Positions 4,749 to 5,694 of a stretch of DNA of 5,694 bases are shown here, piece by piece; the first letter of the stretch is position 1, and each line of letters begins with the position of its first letter. Below the pieces are notes generated by a model. That model did no database searches. It saw nothing but the letters and a program-made list of their open reading frames with translations, and was not told where the DNA came from. The DNA is taken from positions 1-5,694 of the forward strand of contig PEUE01000009.1 of NCBI GenBank assembly GCA_002780785.1, in the 5' to 3' direction. The DNA is from Candidatus Portnoybacteria bacterium CG02_land_8_20_14_3_00_45_8 (GTDB taxonomy: Bacteria > Patescibacteriota > Minisyncoccia > Portnoybacterales > GWB1-42-6). A program made the translations under genes and the position numbers.

Positions 4749-5336
4749 TTATACCCTAAAATACCTAACACTCTTCTTAAAGCCCTGCTTTTTTATTAGT
4801 CCGCCATTAACCAGATTTTGAAGGTCGTTGCGTAAAGTTCTTTCCGAAGCCACATTTTTCAGTAGGGGAAGCAAATCCGACATTTTAGCCGAACCCTTAT
4901 CCTGAATAATCTGTAAAACTTTTTTTTGCCTATCGGATAGCTGATCAGGTTGACTACCATGGACTATAGCTGGCTTTCCCCTTCTCTTTGTATTGTGCGA
5001 CACAATATCTGGCGCTTCCAGCTTCTCCACCACCTCTTTATCCGATAATGCAAAACTGACCTCATGCTTTAATTTATAATATTCAAAATCCAAGGTTGAC
5101 CAATTTATCGGCGCCACCCAGTTTTGCGCTTGAGCTATCTTTAAATATATCTGCAAACGGGCAATCTTTTTATCCACAGCGACCAGCTCGCCCGTTGCCA
5201 GATCGCCCGCGATTTCATTACTAAGCTCTCGCACTTGGCCAGCCAAAACTTCCCCCTCGGGAATCCTAGCCGTAACCCGATAAATCGCTAAACTTAAACT
5301 CAGAGCCCTCCGTGAAAATTCATGGCTCTTTTCCAT
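4749..5336 (-). CDS. Probable transcriptional regulator: helical N-terminus plus DeoR-like winged helix
   Basis: A 195-residue protein with two parts. Residues about 7-100 (FSRRALSLSLAIYRVTARIP, then GQVRELSNEIAGDL, then ARLQIYLKIAQAQNW) are helical and resemble the four-helix-bundle (23S intervening-sequence-like) fold. That resemblance is from pattern only. A polar linker leads to residues about 133-195, a winged helix: LSDRQKKVLQIIQDKG, then MSDLLPLLKNVASERTLRND, then LQNLVNGGLIKKQG and a Tyr-rich wing, close to DeoR-type domains. No enzymatic motif is seen. It lies between rmlD and rmlA with its own promoter, so it may control these sugar genes and itself. The ATG at 5336 is about 14 nt after the predicted transcription start and lacks a clear ribosome site. 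The DNA-binding call is good; the target is inferred. Confidence 0.7.
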   Translation of the reverse strand: MEKSHEFSRRALSLSLAIYRVTARIPEGEVLAGQVRELSNEIAGDLATGELVAVDKKIARLQIYLKIAQAQNWVAPINWSTLDFEYYKLKHEVSFALSDKEVVEKLEAPDIVSHNTKRRGKPAIVHGSQPDQLSDRQKKVLQIIQDKGSAKMSDLLPLLKNVASERTLRNDLQNLVNGGLIKKQGFKKSVRYFRV

Positions 5337-5350
5337 AAATTTATTCTGTT

Positions 5351-5385
5351 ATTCTAATTCTAATCCCAAAGCGGCTTGGGGTCAA
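5351..5385 (-). promoter_or_regulatory. Promoter of the regulator gene with an inverted repeat in its spacer
   Basis: TTGACC (5385-5380) and TAGAAT (5362-5357) are 17 bases apart on the minus strand, each matching consensus at five of six positions. TAGAAT is repeated at 5356-5351. Between the boxes CCCAA and TTGGG (5365-5369 and 5376-5380) form an inverted repeat. An inverted repeat in the spacer is a usual place for a repressor or MerR-like site, so autoregulation is plausible. Confidence 0.6.
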
Positions 5386-5387
5386 AT

Positions 5388-5419
5388 AAAAAAAGCGCCT
5401 TATCAACCAGTCGCTTTTT
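5388..5419 (-). terminator. Intrinsic terminator overlapping the rmlD stop codon
   Basis: On the transcript AAAAAGCG (5419-5412) pairs with CGCTTTTT (5397-5390) around a 14-nt loop, and the 3' arm runs into seven U (5394-5388). The 5' arm starts inside the rmlD stop codon TAA (5420-5418), a compact arrangement. It would separate rmlD from the regulator gene, which then uses its own promoter. Confidence 0.75.
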
Positions 5420-5694
5420 ATCGTCCCAAAAACTCCTTGAGCGCCTTGGGCCAGGGACGCAACGGCAGGAGCTTGGTATTGAGCAAAACCGAGTACTTGG
5501 GCCGCTTGGCCGGACGGGGAAACTTATCGGCCGCCACTGGCGTCAATTTTATGTCATTACGTCCCAAAATCATAAACAGCGCCCGAGCCGCGCCGTACCA
5601 AGTCACGGGCAACCCTTCGTTGGTAATATGGTAGATGCCATATGGCAGTTTTTGCTCAATCAAATATTTGGTCTGCTTAGCCATATCCGGCGCG
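5418..5694 (-). CDS. rmlD: dTDP-4-dehydrorhamnose reductase, C-terminal part (runs off window end)
   Basis: The frame is open to the end of the window, so this is the last 91 or so residues of a longer protein. The visible part reads APDMAKQTKYLIEQ, YGIYHITNEG, TWYGAARALFMILG, PVAADKFPRPAKRPKYSVLL, NTKLLPLRPWPKALKEFLG. The PRPAxRPxYSxLxxxKL block and the closing W-x-x-AL-x-E-FL are typical of the RmlD C-terminus, the NAD(P)H-dependent enzyme that completes dTDP-L-rhamnose. The catalytic N-terminal Rossmann part lies outside the window. A Met at 5684 is internal, not the start. With rmlA downstream it marks a rhamnose cluster; rmlB and rmlC are not visible. Confidence 0.9.
   Translation of the reverse strand, partial: APDMAKQTKYLIEQKLPYGIYHITNEGLPVTWYGAARALFMILGRNDIKLTPVAADKFPRPAKRPKYSVLLNTKLLPLRPWPKALKEFLGR

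Noticed and set aside
4749..4754. TATAAT overlapping the regulator's stop codon as a second rmlA promoter
   Set aside because: No -35-like sequence lies at a suitable distance, while the 4697-4725 pair is much better.

Overview
All genes in this window lie on the minus strand, so transcription runs from high to low coordinates. The gene content suggests a member of the Candidate Phyla Radiation (Patescibacteria), most like the Parcubacteria group. The evidence is a small sigma factor paired with a DUF5667-type anti-sigma protein, a surface protein whose N-terminal repeat type is frequent in that group, compact sugar-nucleotide genes, and AT-rich palindromic spacers between genes. This assignment is inferred from protein style; there is no rRNA in the window. 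No gene shown ends in UGA, so the sequence says nothing about recoding.

In order of transcription: (1) 5694-5418 is the C-terminal end of a dTDP-4-dehydrorhamnose reductase (RmlD), closed by an intrinsic terminator that overlaps its stop codon. (2) 5336-4749 is a probable regulator with a helical N-terminal domain and a C-terminal winged helix, behind a sigma-70-type promoter whose spacer carries an inverted repeat. (3) 4568-3771 is glucose-1-phosphate thymidylyltransferase (RmlA), with its own promoter and a leader that can fold into two exclusive hairpins. (4) 3667-2807 is UTP-glucose-1-phosphate uridylyltransferase (GalU). (5) 2652-2065 and 2027-900 are a sigma factor and its likely membrane anti-sigma partner. 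(6) 857-387 is a strong promoter and a roughly 435-nt structured leader. (7) 386-1 is the start of a secreted surface-layer-like protein that runs off the window.

The genes fit one theme, the cell envelope. RmlA, RmlD and GalU make dTDP-rhamnose and UDP-glucose precursors for surface glycans or glycoproteins. The sigma/anti-sigma pair could sense the envelope. The exported protein with its long leader is probably an abundant surface component.

The most unusual material is non-coding. The surface-protein leader has several mutually exclusive stems, a ribosome-binding-site-led mini-ORF, and a perfect GAAA-capped hairpin next to the presumed ribosome binding site. The rmlA leader has a switch-like arrangement with a 7-codon mini-ORF. 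The spacer upstream of sigma, of galU and of rmlA each holds a different long inverted repeat. The 8-mer TTATCGGC (or its complement) occurs eight times in differing reading frames.
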